DNA of 64,000 nucleotides from Vacuolonema iberomarrocanum LEGE 07170. GTDB lineage: Bacteria; Cyanobacteriota; Cyanobacteriia; Elainellales; Elainellaceae. The notes under the pieces were generated by a model. The model was given only the letters and a program-made list of their open reading frames with translations, did not search any database and had not been told where the DNA came from. Positions within the stretch are counted from its first letter, which is position 1; each line of letters opens with the position of its first letter. The position numbers and the translations under genes were made by a program. Below, one piece after another: positions 34,309-43,101 of the stretch. The stretch lies in the NCBI GenBank assembly GCA_015207365.1, contig JADEXA010000040.1, positions 1 through 64,000 of the forward strand, written 5' to 3'.

Positions 34309-34953
34309 GTGTCCGTCGGACTACTTGGCACCAAGTTAGGGATGACTCAGGTATTTGACGAGTCTGGAAAAGCAATCCCAGTAACCGTCATCCAGGCCGG
34401 GCCCTGTCGGGTCACGCAAGTGAAAACGGTAGAGACAGACGGCTACACTGCCGTCCAAATTGGCTTTGGGGAAGCACGGGAAAAGGCTTTAACAAAGCCT
34501 GAGCTAGGTCATTTGACCAAGTCAGAAGCACCGCCCTTGCGGTATTTGCAAGAGTATCGGACGGATTCGCCGGACGATTTTAGCCTGGGTCAAGAGGTGA
34601 AGGTTGATATCTTCACGGCCAACCAACAGGTCGATGTTTCTGGAAAAAGCATCGGTCGTGGCTTTGCTGGCTACCAAAAGCGGCACAACTTCCGTCGAGG
34701 CCCGATGGCGCACGGTTCTAAGAATCATCGACTGCCCGGTTCAACAGGAGCGGGTACAACACCTGGGCGGATCTACCCCGGCAAGAAAATGGCTGGTCGG
34801 ATGGGCGGCGTGAAGACGACCGTTCGTAAGCTCACCGTGGTGCAAATCGATGGGGATCGTAATTTGATCCTGCTCAAGGGATCTGTTCCTGGGAAACCTG
34901 GAACGCTCATCAACATCACCCCTGCAAACCTGGTTGGGGCTGCCAAATCATAA
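34309..34953 (+). CDS. rplC: 50S ribosomal protein L3
   Basis: A 214-residue large-subunit protein that binds near the start of 23S assembly and reaches the peptidyl-transferase centre through its extended loop, here RGPMAHGSKNHRLPGSTGAG. The start is GTG (GTGTCCGTCGGA), with GGGAGAGG upstream; SVGLLGTKLGMTQVFDE is the family opening. It is the first gene of the superoperon. The rpsJ gene that precedes it in many bacteria is absent, as is usual in cyanobacteria. Confidence 0.98.
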   Translation: MSVGLLGTKLGMTQVFDESGKAIPVTVIQAGPCRVTQVKTVETDGYTAVQIGFGEAREKALTKPELGHLTKSEAPPLRYLQEYRTDSPDDFSLGQEVKVDIFTANQQVDVSGKSIGRGFAGYQKRHNFRRGPMAHGSKNHRLPGSTGAGTTPGRIYPGKKMAGRMGGVKTTVRKLTVVQIDGDRNLILLKGSVPGKPGTLINITPANLVGAAKS

Positions 34954-35016
34954 CCATTTAAGTCATCAACGAGGGCGATCGCTCTCTCCGTGCTGAATTG
35001 GGTCGAGGAAAGAAAC

Positions 35017-35649
35017 ATGGTTGAATGCGCGATTAAAAACTGGAATGGCGAAGAGGCAGGCACAGCAACCTTTGAATTGAAAGTTGCTAAGGAAGAGAAC
35101 GCGGCTCACATTGTGCATCGCGCCCTGGTTCGCCAAATGAACAATGCTCGTCAAGGTACGGCATCGAGCAAAACACGCTCTGAAGTACGCGGTGGCGGAC
35201 GCAAGCCCTGGCGTCAGAAAGGAACTGGGCGAGCCCGGGCAGGATCAAGCCGTTCGCCTCTCTGGCGAGGTGGCGGTGTCATCTTCGGCCCCAAGCCTCG
35301 GGATTATTCCGTCAAGATGAACCGCAAGGAGCGACAACTTGCCCTCCGCACAGCCTTCCAGGATCGGGCTAATGACATAATCATCGTTCAGGATTTTGCA
35401 GATGAGTTGCCTCGTCCTAAGACGAAAGAGCTGGTTTCAGCGTTAACCCGCTGGGGTGTAGAGACTGGCGACAAGGTGCTGCTCATCGTTGCAGATCGGA
35501 ATGAGAATGTCTATCTGTCTGCACGAAACATTGAGACGGTACGGTTGATTTCTGCCTCGAATCTCAATATTTACGATTTACTGGCTGCCGATCGCGTTGT
35601 CGTAACGGCATCCGCCCTGGAGAAAGTGCAGGAGGTGTACGGTGGCTAA
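35017..35649 (+). CDS. rplD: 50S ribosomal protein L4
   Basis: A 210-residue protein lining the nascent-peptide exit tunnel. The extended loop RGGGRKPWRQKGTGRARAGS and WRGGGVIFGPKPRDY are diagnostic. The frame opens at 34990, but the ATG at 35017, preceded by GAGGAAAG, gives the normal N-terminus. In some bacteria L4 also represses its own operon; no such leader structure is identified here. Its end overlaps rplW by 8 bases. Confidence 0.98.
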   Translation: MVECAIKNWNGEEAGTATFELKVAKEENAAHIVHRALVRQMNNARQGTASSKTRSEVRGGGRKPWRQKGTGRARAGSSRSPLWRGGGVIFGPKPRDYSVKMNRKERQLALRTAFQDRANDIIIVQDFADELPRPKTKELVSALTRWGVETGDKVLLIVADRNENVYLSARNIETVRLISASNLNIYDLLAADRVVVTASALEKVQEVYGG

Positions 35650-35944
35650 GCGCGATATACGAGATTTAATCGACCTTATTCGGCGTCCTTTGATTACCGA
35701 AAAAGCGACAATGCTTCTGGAAGATAACAAGTATTTGTTTGAAGTTTCCCAGCAAGCACGTAAGCCCGAGATTAAGGAAGCGATCGAGGCGTTGTTTGAT
35801 GTCAAGGTCGTCAAGGTACATACCCAGGCAGCAACCCGAAAGTCGCGGCGTGTCGGTCGGTTCATCGGTCACAAACCAATGTATAAGCGGGCGATTGTGA
35901 CCTTGGCGGAAGGTGATTCTATTGTTCTTTTCCCCGAAGTCTAG
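35642..35944 (+). CDS. rplW: 50S ribosomal protein L23
   Basis: A 100-residue protein at the tunnel exit that docks trigger factor and SRP. Conserved parts are LIRRPLITEKATMLLE and DVKVVKVHTQ. The GTG start lies inside the end of rplD (8-base overlap, GTGGCTAAG), with GGAGGT upstream inside rplD, implying coupled translation. The length is typical of the cyanobacterial and plastid form. Confidence 0.98.
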   Translation: MAKRDIRDLIDLIRRPLITEKATMLLEDNKYLFEVSQQARKPEIKEAIEALFDVKVVKVHTQAATRKSRRVGRFIGHKPMYKRAIVTLAEGDSIVLFPEV

Positions 35945-36062
35945 AGTGTGGAAGCGCTATCGAGAAAAAGCGTTTCGGTGTTGTAGCAATTTGATTTTGG
36001 AACACAACGGCTGTTTAGGGCTGTCAAAACCGTAGCTAGAAGTCATCGCTGAGAGTGAGATT

Positions 36063-36926
36063 ATGGGCATTCGTAAATATCGACCTTATACCCCAGCCAC
36101 GCGGGAGCGTACGGTTTCTGACTTTTCAGAAGTCACAAAATCAGAACCCGAACGGTCGTTGGTTGTCTCAGTTCATAACCCTAAAGGGCGGAACAACCGA
36201 GGTGTGATTACCTGTCGCCATCGTGGGGGTGGGCACAAGCGACTCTACCGCATCATCGATTTCCGACGGGATAAGCGAAACATTCCCGCTAAAGTTGCTG
36301 CGATTGAATATGACCCCAATCGCAATGCTCGCATTGCCCTGCTGCATTACCAGGATGGTGAAAAGCGTTACATTCTGCATCCAGTCGGTTTAACGGTTGG
36401 AACCACAGTCATTGCAGGTGAAGATTCTCCGTTCGAAGTAGGTAATGCTCTGCCCCTCAGCAAGATGCCTCTTGGTACGACAGTTCACAACGTTGAACTG
36501 ACTCCTGGACGAGGGGGACAGATCGTGCGAGCAGCCGGTACATCAGCACAGGTTGTGGCAAAAGAAGGAAATTACGTCACTCTGCGGCTTCCTTCGACTG
36601 AGGTACGGATGGTACGTCGCGAGTGCTACGCCACTATTGGTCAGGTTGGTAATACCGATTCCAGAAACGTCAGCCTGGGTAAGGCTGGGCGCAAGCGCTG
36701 GCAAGGTCGCCGTCCTGAAGTGCGCGGTAGCGTCATGAACCCGGTCGACCATCCCCACGGTGGTGGTGAAGGACGCGCACCCATTGGGAGATCCGGTCCT
36801 GTGACTCCTTGGGGTAAGCCTGCATTGGGTGCCAAAACGCGGAACAAAAAGAAGGCGAGCAGTTCACTCATTGTTCGACAACGACGACGGACATCCAAGC
36901 GGGGTCGGGGTGGTCGCCAAGCTTAA
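36063..36926 (+). CDS. rplB: 50S ribosomal protein L2
   Basis: A 287-residue core protein required for subunit joining and peptidyl transfer. The near-invariant segment NPVDHPHGGGEGRAPIG includes the histidine implicated in activity, and the N-terminus MGIRKYRPYTPATRERTV is the cyanobacterial/plastid form. The C-terminus ends in a basic RRRTSKRGRGGRQ tail. It is preceded by a 118-base gap after rplW and followed by a 134-base gap before rpsS. Confidence 0.98.
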   Translation: MGIRKYRPYTPATRERTVSDFSEVTKSEPERSLVVSVHNPKGRNNRGVITCRHRGGGHKRLYRIIDFRRDKRNIPAKVAAIEYDPNRNARIALLHYQDGEKRYILHPVGLTVGTTVIAGEDSPFEVGNALPLSKMPLGTTVHNVELTPGRGGQIVRAAGTSAQVVAKEGNYVTLRLPSTEVRMVRRECYATIGQVGNTDSRNVSLGKAGRKRWQGRRPEVRGSVMNPVDHPHGGGEGRAPIGRSGPVTPWGKPALGAKTRNKKKASSSLIVRQRRRTSKRGRGGRQA

Positions 36927-37060
36927 GGCGAGTCTTTTATCGAAGCAACTGAAGTCTTGCGAATTGGTTCTGCCTTATAAGTTGGTCTGTATGAATTGAT
37001 TAACCTGAATTCGATTCACCCAAACTCACTGATTGTTAGACATTTTCTAGGTTAAGAAAT

Positions 37061-37339
37061 ATGGCTCGCTCACTTAAAAAAGGTCCATTTGTCGCCGACC
37101 ATCTGATGAAAAAGATCGAGGCGCTCAACGCGAAGAATGAAAAGCAGGTCATTAAAACCTGGTCACGTGCTTCGACCGTTCTACCTCAGATGATTGGACA
37201 CACGATCGCCGTTCACAATGGTCGTCAGCATGTGCCCGTGTATGTCACAGAGCAGATGGTAGGACACAAGTTGGGTGAGTTTGCACCAACACGGACGTTC
37301 CGTGGTCATGCGAAGAGTGATAAGAAGGCACGGCGATAG
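37061..37339 (+). CDS. rpsS: 30S ribosomal protein S19
   Basis: A 92-residue protein of the 30S head that contacts the A-site tRNA region and pairs with S13. Diagnostic parts are MARSLKKGPFVADHLMKKIE, TIAVHNGRQHVPVYVTEQMVGHKLGEFAPTR (read in two segments) and the basic end KSDKKARR. The start is the ATG at 37061. rplV follows after 9 bases. Confidence 0.98.
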   Translation: MARSLKKGPFVADHLMKKIEALNAKNEKQVIKTWSRASTVLPQMIGHTIAVHNGRQHVPVYVTEQMVGHKLGEFAPTRTFRGHAKSDKKARR

Positions 37340-37348
37340 GAGAAGACG

Positions 37349-37723
37349 ATGGCTACTATGACCGATGAAAAAGAAGTGAAGGCGATCGCCCGCTATATTC
37401 GGATGTCACCCTTCAAGGTGCGGCGAGTGCTTGACCAGATCAGAGGGCGTTCTTATCGCGAAGCCCTGATTATCTTGGAGTTTATGCCTTACCGTGCTTG
37501 TGAGCCCATTCTAAAAGTGTTGCGATCAGCCGTTGCTAACGCAGAGCACAACGAGGGTTATGCTCCGGCAGAGCTAATTATTACTCAGGCCTATGCAGAT
37601 CAAGGACCTGTTCTGCGTCGCTATCGTCCCCGTGCCCAGGGCCGAGCCTATCAGATTCGTAAGCCCACTTGCCACATCACCATTGCTGTAGCACCTGGCG
37701 CAGATATTGAAGTTACTGATTAG
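37349..37723 (+). CDS. rplV: 50S ribosomal protein L22
   Basis: A 124-residue protein whose beta-hairpin forms part of the exit tunnel wall and is a site of macrolide resistance in other bacteria. Recognised by IARYIRMSPFKVRRVLDQIR, ANAEHN and GPVLRRYRPRAQGRAYQI. The ATG at 37349 follows GGAGAAG. The short extra N-terminus (ATMTDEKEV) is usual in cyanobacteria. Confidence 0.98.
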   Translation: MATMTDEKEVKAIARYIRMSPFKVRRVLDQIRGRSYREALIILEFMPYRACEPILKVLRSAVANAEHNEGYAPAELIITQAYADQGPVLRRYRPRAQGRAYQIRKPTCHITIAVAPGADIEVTD

Positions 37724-37806
37724 CGTCGATCAAATCTATTCCTTTCGTTCGGTTTCGTTTGCACATCTAATCTGGCTATTCCTGAATCATCAATTGAGGA
37801 CACATT

Positions 37807-38556
37807 GTGGGACAGAAGATACATCCAACTGGTTTTCGACTAGGCATTACCCAGGAGCACCGCTCTCGTTGGTTTGCCGACACTAACAACTATCCCAAGC
37901 TGCTTCAGGAAGATCATCAAATCCGTGAGTTCTTCTTGAAGAATCCCTTGAAGTTAAAGAGTCTGGAAAGCCCCAGTATTTCCGACATTCGGATCGAGCG
38001 AAAAGCAGATCAGATCGATTTAGAAGTTCATACTGCCCGCCCAGGCGTTGTTGTTGGTCGCGGCGGTGAAGGGATCGAGAAGCTGCGGGAAGGTTTGCAA
38101 AAAGTGCTGGATACTCCAGGACAAATCCGAGTCAACGTCGTTGAAGTCCAGCGCGTAGATGCAGACGCAGCTCTGATTGCTGAATACGTGCAGCAACAGC
38201 TAGAGCGACGCGTTTCGTTCCGGCGTGTCGTTCGTCAAGCCTTGCAACGAGCACAGCGGGCAGGCGTGCAGGGGATCAAGATTCAGGTGAGTGGCCGCCT
38301 CAATGGTGCTGAAATTGCTCGGACGGAGTATACCCGCGAAGGGAAAGTGCCTTTGCACACATTGCGGGCGGATATTGACTACCACTACCGTACCGCACAA
38401 ACTATCTACGGCATTCTGGGTATCAAGGTTTGGGTCTTCAAGGGTGAGATTATCCCCGGGCAGGAAGATACCAATCCTACCCCTGCCAACAATCAACCCC
38501 GCCGCCGTCAACAGCGTCGTCGTCCTCAGTTTGAAGATCGATCGAATGAGAGCTAA
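37807..38556 (+). CDS. rpsC: 30S ribosomal protein S3
   Basis: A 249-residue 30S head protein with an N-terminal KH domain (VVVGRGGEGIEKLREGL) that lines the mRNA entry channel and contributes helicase activity. The opening GQKIHPTGFRLGITQEHRSRW is diagnostic. The GTG start at 37807 is preceded by GAGG. The C-terminal tail (RRRQQRRRPQFEDRSNES) is basic and variable. Confidence 0.98.
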   Translation: MGQKIHPTGFRLGITQEHRSRWFADTNNYPKLLQEDHQIREFFLKNPLKLKSLESPSISDIRIERKADQIDLEVHTARPGVVVGRGGEGIEKLREGLQKVLDTPGQIRVNVVEVQRVDADAALIAEYVQQQLERRVSFRRVVRQALQRAQRAGVQGIKIQVSGRLNGAEIARTEYTREGKVPLHTLRADIDYHYRTAQTIYGILGIKVWVFKGEIIPGQEDTNPTPANNQPRRRQQRRRPQFEDRSNES

Positions 38557-38634
38557 GGCGGTATCAAAGCCGCAAATGCCTGAGCATCTTCATCAGCTCT
38601 CTTAGTCACGAGTCAAGGTAGCGAGTAGCGAGTC

Positions 38635-39054
38635 ATGTTAAGTCCTAGACGAACAAAATTTAGAAAGCAGCACCGGGGGCGCATGCGCGGACAGGCAACC
38701 CGTGGCAACTCCCTCAATTTCGGGGATTTCGCGCTGCAAGCCTTAGAACCCTCCTGGATTACATCCCGCCAAATTGAGGCGAGTCGTCGTGCCATGACCC
38801 GCTACATTCGGCGGGGTGGAAAAATTTGGATTCGTATTTTCCCAGATAAGCCCGTAACGATGCGTCCTGCTGAGACCCGTATGGGTTCCGGTAAGGGAAA
38901 TCCAGAGTACTGGGTTGCAGTCGTCAAGCCAGGGCGTGTTTTGTTCGAGATTGCCGGAGTACCCGAGGCAACCGCACGGGAAGCCATGCGCCTCGCCTCT
39001 TACAAGTTGCCGATTAAAACGAAGTTTATTACGCGCGAAGTGGAGGAGTCTTAG
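38635..39054 (+). CDS. rplP: 50S ribosomal protein L16
   Basis: A 139-residue protein near the A site, helping tRNA accommodation. Conserved parts: MLSPRRTKFRKQHRGRMRG, ITSRQIEASRRAMTRYIRRG and MGSGKGNPEYWVAVVKPGR. The ATG at 38635 is the family start. Its TAG stop is one base before the rpmC ATG, so the genes are tightly coupled. Confidence 0.98.
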   Translation: MLSPRRTKFRKQHRGRMRGQATRGNSLNFGDFALQALEPSWITSRQIEASRRAMTRYIRRGGKIWIRIFPDKPVTMRPAETRMGSGKGNPEYWVAVVKPGRVLFEIAGVPEATAREAMRLASYKLPIKTKFITREVEES

Positions 39055-39055
39055 G

Positions 39056-39283
39056 ATGTCTCTTCCTAAAATTTCAGAGATTCGAGAATTGAGCGATCAG
39101 GAGCTCGCTGAGCAAATCCTGGAAGCAAAGAAGCAATTATTTGATTTGCGGTTTCAGCAGGCGACACGTCGTCTGGAAAAGCCTCACCTGTTCAAGCACA
39201 CACGTCATCGATTGGCTCAATTAATGACCGTGGAGCGGGAACGCCAACTAACCGCTAAGAATTCGGATGACGGCAAGGAGTAA
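39056..39283 (+). CDS. rpmC: 50S ribosomal protein L29
   Basis: A 75-residue two-helix protein at the tunnel exit beside L23. The core ISEIRELSDQELAEQILEAK and LFDLRFQQATRRLEKPH are typical. The frame is open far upstream inside rplP, but the ATG at 39056, one base after the rplP stop and preceded by GGAGGAG, is the true start. It is a few residues longer at the C-terminus than the E. coli protein. Confidence 0.97.
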   Translation: MSLPKISEIRELSDQELAEQILEAKKQLFDLRFQQATRRLEKPHLFKHTRHRLAQLMTVERERQLTAKNSDDGKE

Positions 39284-39289
39284 GGTGCA

Positions 39290-39541
39290 ATGGCAGTAAA
39301 AGAACGGGTTGGTGTCGTAGTAAGCGACAAAATGGACAAAACGGTAGTGGTCGCGGTAGAAAACCGTTTCCCTCATCCTAAGTACCGCAAATATGTGGTG
39401 CGTACTAAGCGCTACAAAGCGCATGACGAGGAAAACAAATGTAAGTCGGGCGATCGCGTCCGTATTCAGGAAACCCGCCCCTTAAGCCGCACCAAGCGGT
39501 GGATGGTTATTGACGTTATTAGCGAGACCGCAGAGGTCTAA
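39290..39541 (+). CDS. rpsQ: 30S ribosomal protein S17
   Basis: An 83-residue OB-fold primary binder of 16S rRNA. Diagnostic parts are GVVVSDKMDKTVVVAVE, HPKYRKYVVRTKRYKAHDE and RIQETRPLSRTKRW. The ATG at 39290 comes 6 bases after the rpmC stop. Normal length. Confidence 0.98.
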   Translation: MAVKERVGVVVSDKMDKTVVVAVENRFPHPKYRKYVVRTKRYKAHDEENKCKSGDRVRIQETRPLSRTKRWMVIDVISETAEV

Positions 39542-39560
39542 CACCGCGTGGAGGTGGATG

Positions 39561-39926
39561 GTGATTCAGCAAGAAACCTATCTAAATGTTGCCGATAATA
39601 GTGGTGCTCGCCGCTTGATGTGTATCCGGGTACTGGGCGGAAACCGACGCTATGCCGGAGTTGGGGATGTCATCGTTGCCGTCGTCAAAGATGCTTTGCC
39701 CAATATGGGTGTAAAGAAGTCGGATGTGGTGCGAGCTGTCGTGGTTCGTACGAAGAAGGGGCTGCGGCGAGATAGTGGCATGAGCATTCGATTTGATGAT
39801 AATGCTGCGGTCATTATCAATGCTGACGGTAACCCCAGAGGGACGCGAGTATTCGGTCCTGTTGCTCGTGAGCTTCGGGAGAAAAATTTCACGAAAATTG
39901 TGTCACTCGCTCCGGAGGTGCTCTGA
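39561..39926 (+). CDS. rplN: 50S ribosomal protein L14
   Basis: A 121-residue protein forming an intersubunit bridge and the binding site of the silencing factor RsfS. Recognised by IQQETYLNVADNSGARRLMC, GDVIVAVVKDALPN and GTRVFGPVARELRE. The usual N-terminus is MIQ, which fits the GTG at 39561, spaced correctly from GGAGG; an ATG one codon earlier (39558) is an alternative. The stop overlaps the rplX ATG by one base (TGATG). Confidence 0.96.
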   Translation: MIQQETYLNVADNSGARRLMCIRVLGGNRRYAGVGDVIVAVVKDALPNMGVKKSDVVRAVVVRTKKGLRRDSGMSIRFDDNAAVIINADGNPRGTRVFGPVARELREKNFTKIVSLAPEVL

Positions 39927-40294
39927 TGCCGAAAGGGACATCCAAAAAGGCTATGAAAATGCATGTCAAGGCGGGAGACACCGTTCAGGTGATCTCTGGC
40001 AAGGAAAAAGGCAAAATCGGCGAGATTAAGCGTGTTTTCCCCGAAAACAGCACGGTTGTCGTCGATGGAGTCAACATTCGCACCCGTCACGTCAAACCGC
40101 AGGCAGAAGGTGAATCCGGGCAAATTCAAACATTTGAGGCTCCGATTCATAGCTCAAAGGTAATGCTCTATTCTACGAAACAGAAAGTCGCTAGCCGTGT
40201 CTGCTACACCGTTGATTCGGATGGCCGAAAGGTGCGAATGCTGAAAAAGACAGGGGAAACGTTGTCCGACAAAAATTGGGAAAGACGCAAGTAG
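39926..40294 (+). CDS. rplX: 50S ribosomal protein L24
   Basis: A 122-residue assembly initiator with an N-terminal KOW motif (HVKAGDTVQVISGKEKGKIG) and the segment GVNIRTRHVKPQAEGESGQI. It starts on the ATG that overlaps the rplN stop codon. The C-terminal extension after the core is typical of cyanobacterial L24. Confidence 0.98.
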   Translation: MPKGTSKKAMKMHVKAGDTVQVISGKEKGKIGEIKRVFPENSTVVVDGVNIRTRHVKPQAEGESGQIQTFEAPIHSSKVMLYSTKQKVASRVCYTVDSDGRKVRMLKKTGETLSDKNWERRK

Positions 40295-40354
40295 TGTCAG
40301 TCATGTCTACTCGTTCCTGACCAAGACCAGGAACCTCATTCTGAAGGAAGAACG

Positions 40355-40897
40355 ATGACGAAGTTGAAAGAGACCTATCTGGAAAAGATTGTGCCGAAGC
40401 TGATGGAAGAATTTCAGTACGGCAATATCCACCAGGTTCCCAAGCTCACCAAAGTTACGGTGAACCGGGGTCTGGGCGAAGCGGCACAGAATGCCAAATC
40501 TTTGGAGGCAAGCCTCAGCGAAATTGCTATGTTAACCGGACAGCGTCCTGTTGTCACGCGTGCTAAGAAGGCGATCGCGGGCTTCAAAATCCGTCAAGGT
40601 ATGCCTGTTGGAATTATGGTAACGCTGCGCTCAGACCGCATGTACTCTTTCCTAGAGCGTCTGATCAATCTTGTTTTGCCCCGTATTCGTGACTTTCGGG
40701 GTATTAGCCCCAAGAGTTTTGATGGGCGTGGCAACTATACCCTTGGACTGCGCGATCAGCTAATTTTCCCAGAAGTGGAATATGACAGTATCGAGCAGGT
40801 TCGAGGTATGGATATTTCGATTATTACAACTGCGCCGACAGATGAAGAAGGTCGCGCATTACTCCGGGAACTGGGGATGCCCTTCCGCAATAACTGA
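40355..40897 (+). CDS. rplE: 50S ribosomal protein L5
   Basis: A 180-residue 5S rRNA-binding protein of the central protuberance. Conserved parts: QVPKLTKVTVNRGLGEAAQN, QRPVVTRAKKAIAGFKIRQG and FRGISPKSFDGRGNYTLGL. The ATG at 40355 has GGAAGAA upstream. rpsN (S14), which follows rplE in many bacteria, is missing here; rpsH comes next. Confidence 0.98.
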   Translation: MTKLKETYLEKIVPKLMEEFQYGNIHQVPKLTKVTVNRGLGEAAQNAKSLEASLSEIAMLTGQRPVVTRAKKAIAGFKIRQGMPVGIMVTLRSDRMYSFLERLINLVLPRIRDFRGISPKSFDGRGNYTLGLRDQLIFPEVEYDSIEQVRGMDISIITTAPTDEEGRALLRELGMPFRNN

Positions 40898-40920
40898 GGC
40901 ATTTTGTTAAAGAGGAAACT

Positions 40921-41322
40921 ATGGCGGTAAACGACACGATTGCAGATATGCTGACGCGCATTCGTAATGCGAATCTGGCGCGACACCAAACAACTCAGGT
41001 TCCCTCTACCAAAATGACGCGGAGCATTGCCCGTGTGTTGTTGGAGGAGGGTTTCATCAAAGAATTCAATGAAATGGGCGAAAACCCGAAGAAACAGTTG
41101 GTCATTGCCTTGAAATACAAAGGGAAAGGGCGGCAACCTATCATCAACCAACTGCAACGGGTCAGTAAGCCGGGGTTGCGGGTTTACTCGAACTACAGGG
41201 AGATGCCTCGAGTATTGGGTGGTATTGGTGTCGCAATCCTCTCTACCTCCAAAGGCATCATGACTGATCGAGATGCACGACAGCAAAAAGTGGGTGGCGA
41301 GATTCTTTGTTATGTCTGGTAA
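40921..41322 (+). CDS. rpsH: 30S ribosomal protein S8
   Basis: A 133-residue primary 16S rRNA binder, also a translational repressor of the spc operon in E. coli. Diagnostic parts: NDTIADMLTRIRNANLARH near the start and GILSTSKGIM-like ILSTSKGIMTDRDAR near the end, the latter containing the RNA-binding loop. The ATG at 40921 follows AGAGGAAA. Confidence 0.98.
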   Translation: MAVNDTIADMLTRIRNANLARHQTTQVPSTKMTRSIARVLLEEGFIKEFNEMGENPKKQLVIALKYKGKGRQPIINQLQRVSKPGLRVYSNYREMPRVLGGIGVAILSTSKGIMTDRDARQQKVGGEILCYVW

Positions 41323-41458
41323 GAAGCATCTGAAGCAAAGCTGGATACTCGGTCAACGAGCTTTCGTTTGCTTCTCCGTTTTGCCAACATGATCACCATC
41401 TAGTTTGTCCATGTTTCCATTTCGATCAGGAGTAGTCAGTTCTAAGGAGTACGCAGTC

Positions 41459-41998
41459 ATGTCTCGGATTGGTAAGCGCCCTATTCCCGTGCCCGCAAAG
41501 GTAACGGTTACGATTTCAGGGCAAGAGGTATCAGTAAAAGGACCAAAGGGTGAACTTTCACGAGTCTTACCGCCTGAAGTCGTTATTTCTCAGGAAGGCG
41601 AAGAGTTGGTAGTAACACGGCAAGGAGACTCTCGGAAAGCACGTGAGCGCCATGGCTTATGCCGTACTCTGGTCGCAAACATGGTTCAGGGTGTCTCGGA
41701 AGGCTTCCAGCGCCGCCTTGAGATCCAAGGAGTTGGCTTCCGGGCGCAGGCGCAGGGAAGTAATTTGACATTGAACGTGGGTTATAGCAATCCCGTTCAA
41801 ATCGTAGCTCCCCAAGGAATTCAGTTTGCGGTAGAGAACAATACCAACGTTATTGTTAGCGGTATAGACAAAGAACTTGTTGGTAATATTTCGGCAAAGA
41901 TTCGTGGTACTCGTCCACCCGAACCTTATAAGGGTAAGGGAATTCGCTATGCCGGAGAGCAGATACGACGTAAGGCTGGGAAAGCAGGGAAGAAATAA
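41459..41998 (+). CDS. rplF: 50S ribosomal protein L6
   Basis: A 179-residue protein near the factor-binding site. Recognised by SRIGKRPIPVPAKVTV, VSVKGPKGELSRVLP and the C-terminal PPEPYKGKGIRYAGEQIRRK. The frame opens 18 codons earlier, but the ATG at 41459, preceded by AAGGAGT, gives the family N-terminus. rplR starts two bases after the stop. Confidence 0.98.
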   Translation: MSRIGKRPIPVPAKVTVTISGQEVSVKGPKGELSRVLPPEVVISQEGEELVVTRQGDSRKARERHGLCRTLVANMVQGVSEGFQRRLEIQGVGFRAQAQGSNLTLNVGYSNPVQIVAPQGIQFAVENNTNVIVSGIDKELVGNISAKIRGTRPPEPYKGKGIRYAGEQIRRKAGKAGKK

Positions 41999-42000
41999 AG

Positions 42001-42363
42001 ATGAAACTTACACGGAAGGCTTCGGTTCACCGGCGGCACCAACGGATTCGTCGTCGTGTTGTTGGTACATCTGGGCGACCCCGCCTCAGTATCTTTCGTT
42101 CCCAGCAACATATTTATGCTCAGGTTATTGATGACTCACAGCATCGAACTCTAGCTGCAGCTTCAACCCTTGAACCGGATTTACGGACAAAGTTGGAGAA
42201 AGGCTCGAACTGCGAAGCTTCAGAAGCAGTAGGTAAGCTAATTGCAGAGCGCGCGATCGCTCAAGGCGTCCAACAGGTTGTATTCGATCGAGGGGGCAAC
42301 CTCTATCATGGCCGTGTAAAAGCGCTGGCAGAAGCTGCACGGGAAGCCGGACTAAGTTTCTAG
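42001..42363 (+). CDS. rplR: 50S ribosomal protein L18
   Basis: A 120-residue 5S rRNA-binding protein. Conserved parts: HRRHQRIRRRVVGTSGRPRL, SIFRSQQHIYAQVIDD and QQVVFDRGGNLYHGRVKALA. The ATG at 42001 follows the rplF stop by two bases. Length is that of the family. Confidence 0.98.
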   Translation: MKLTRKASVHRRHQRIRRRVVGTSGRPRLSIFRSQQHIYAQVIDDSQHRTLAAASTLEPDLRTKLEKGSNCEASEAVGKLIAERAIAQGVQQVVFDRGGNLYHGRVKALAEAAREAGLSF

Positions 42364-42411
42364 AATAAGGTCAGCGAATCATGTGGGAGCAATTCTTTAA
42401 GGGCTGAGATT

Positions 42412-42933
42412 ATGGCGAAAAGTCGAAAAGGTACTCGGGTTAAGGAGAAAGAAACCGATTGGAAGGAGCGGGTTGTACAGATCCGTCGGGTTACGAAAGT
42501 GGTCAAAGGCGGCAAAAAGCTTAGCTTCCGGGCAATCGTTATTGTAGGCAATGAGAAAGGGCAAGTTGGCGTTGGCGTTGGAAAGGCAAGTGATGTCATC
42601 GGTGCGGTAAAAAAAGGTGTTGCCGATGGTAAGAAGCACTTAATTGAAGTTCCTCTGACAAAGTCGAACTCTATTCCCCACCCTAGTCAAGGCGACAGTG
42701 GTGGTGCCCGGGTATTTATGCGTCCAGCCGCTCCTGGTACTGGTGTAATTGCTGGAGGTGCAATTCGCACCGTGCTGGAGCTGGCCGGAGTGAAAAATGT
42801 TCTGGCAAAACGCTTGGGCTCTGGCAATCCGCTGAACAACGCTCGAGCCACAACAGAAGCCTTAGGGATGCTGCGTACTTTCTCGGAAGTAGCAGAAGAA
42901 CGTGGAGTTCCACTGGAGAAGATTTATTCCTAA
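42412..42933 (+). CDS. rpsE: 30S ribosomal protein S5
   Basis: A 173-residue protein important for decoding accuracy and mRNA entry. Recognised by WKERVVQIRRVTKVVKGGKK, VGNEKGQVGVGVGKA and MRPAAPGTGVIAGGAIRTVL. rpmD (L30), which follows in many bacteria, is absent; rplO is next after a 168-base gap that contains a HIP1 site. Confidence 0.98.
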   Translation: MAKSRKGTRVKEKETDWKERVVQIRRVTKVVKGGKKLSFRAIVIVGNEKGQVGVGVGKASDVIGAVKKGVADGKKHLIEVPLTKSNSIPHPSQGDSGGARVFMRPAAPGTGVIAGGAIRTVLELAGVKNVLAKRLGSGNPLNNARATTEALGMLRTFSEVAEERGVPLEKIYS

Positions 42934-43101
42934 TGGGGTAGATGGATAGCTATTATCCTCCGATAGGCGATCGCTATTTAGATCGAGCCAACCCAACTAC
43001 TGGTGGCTTCTTACAGGGTGACTAGCCTTTGAGATCACACCGCGAATTGACAAGCCCTTCTTCTAGAATTCACCTATTGTTTACTCTCACTTAGACACAC
43101 C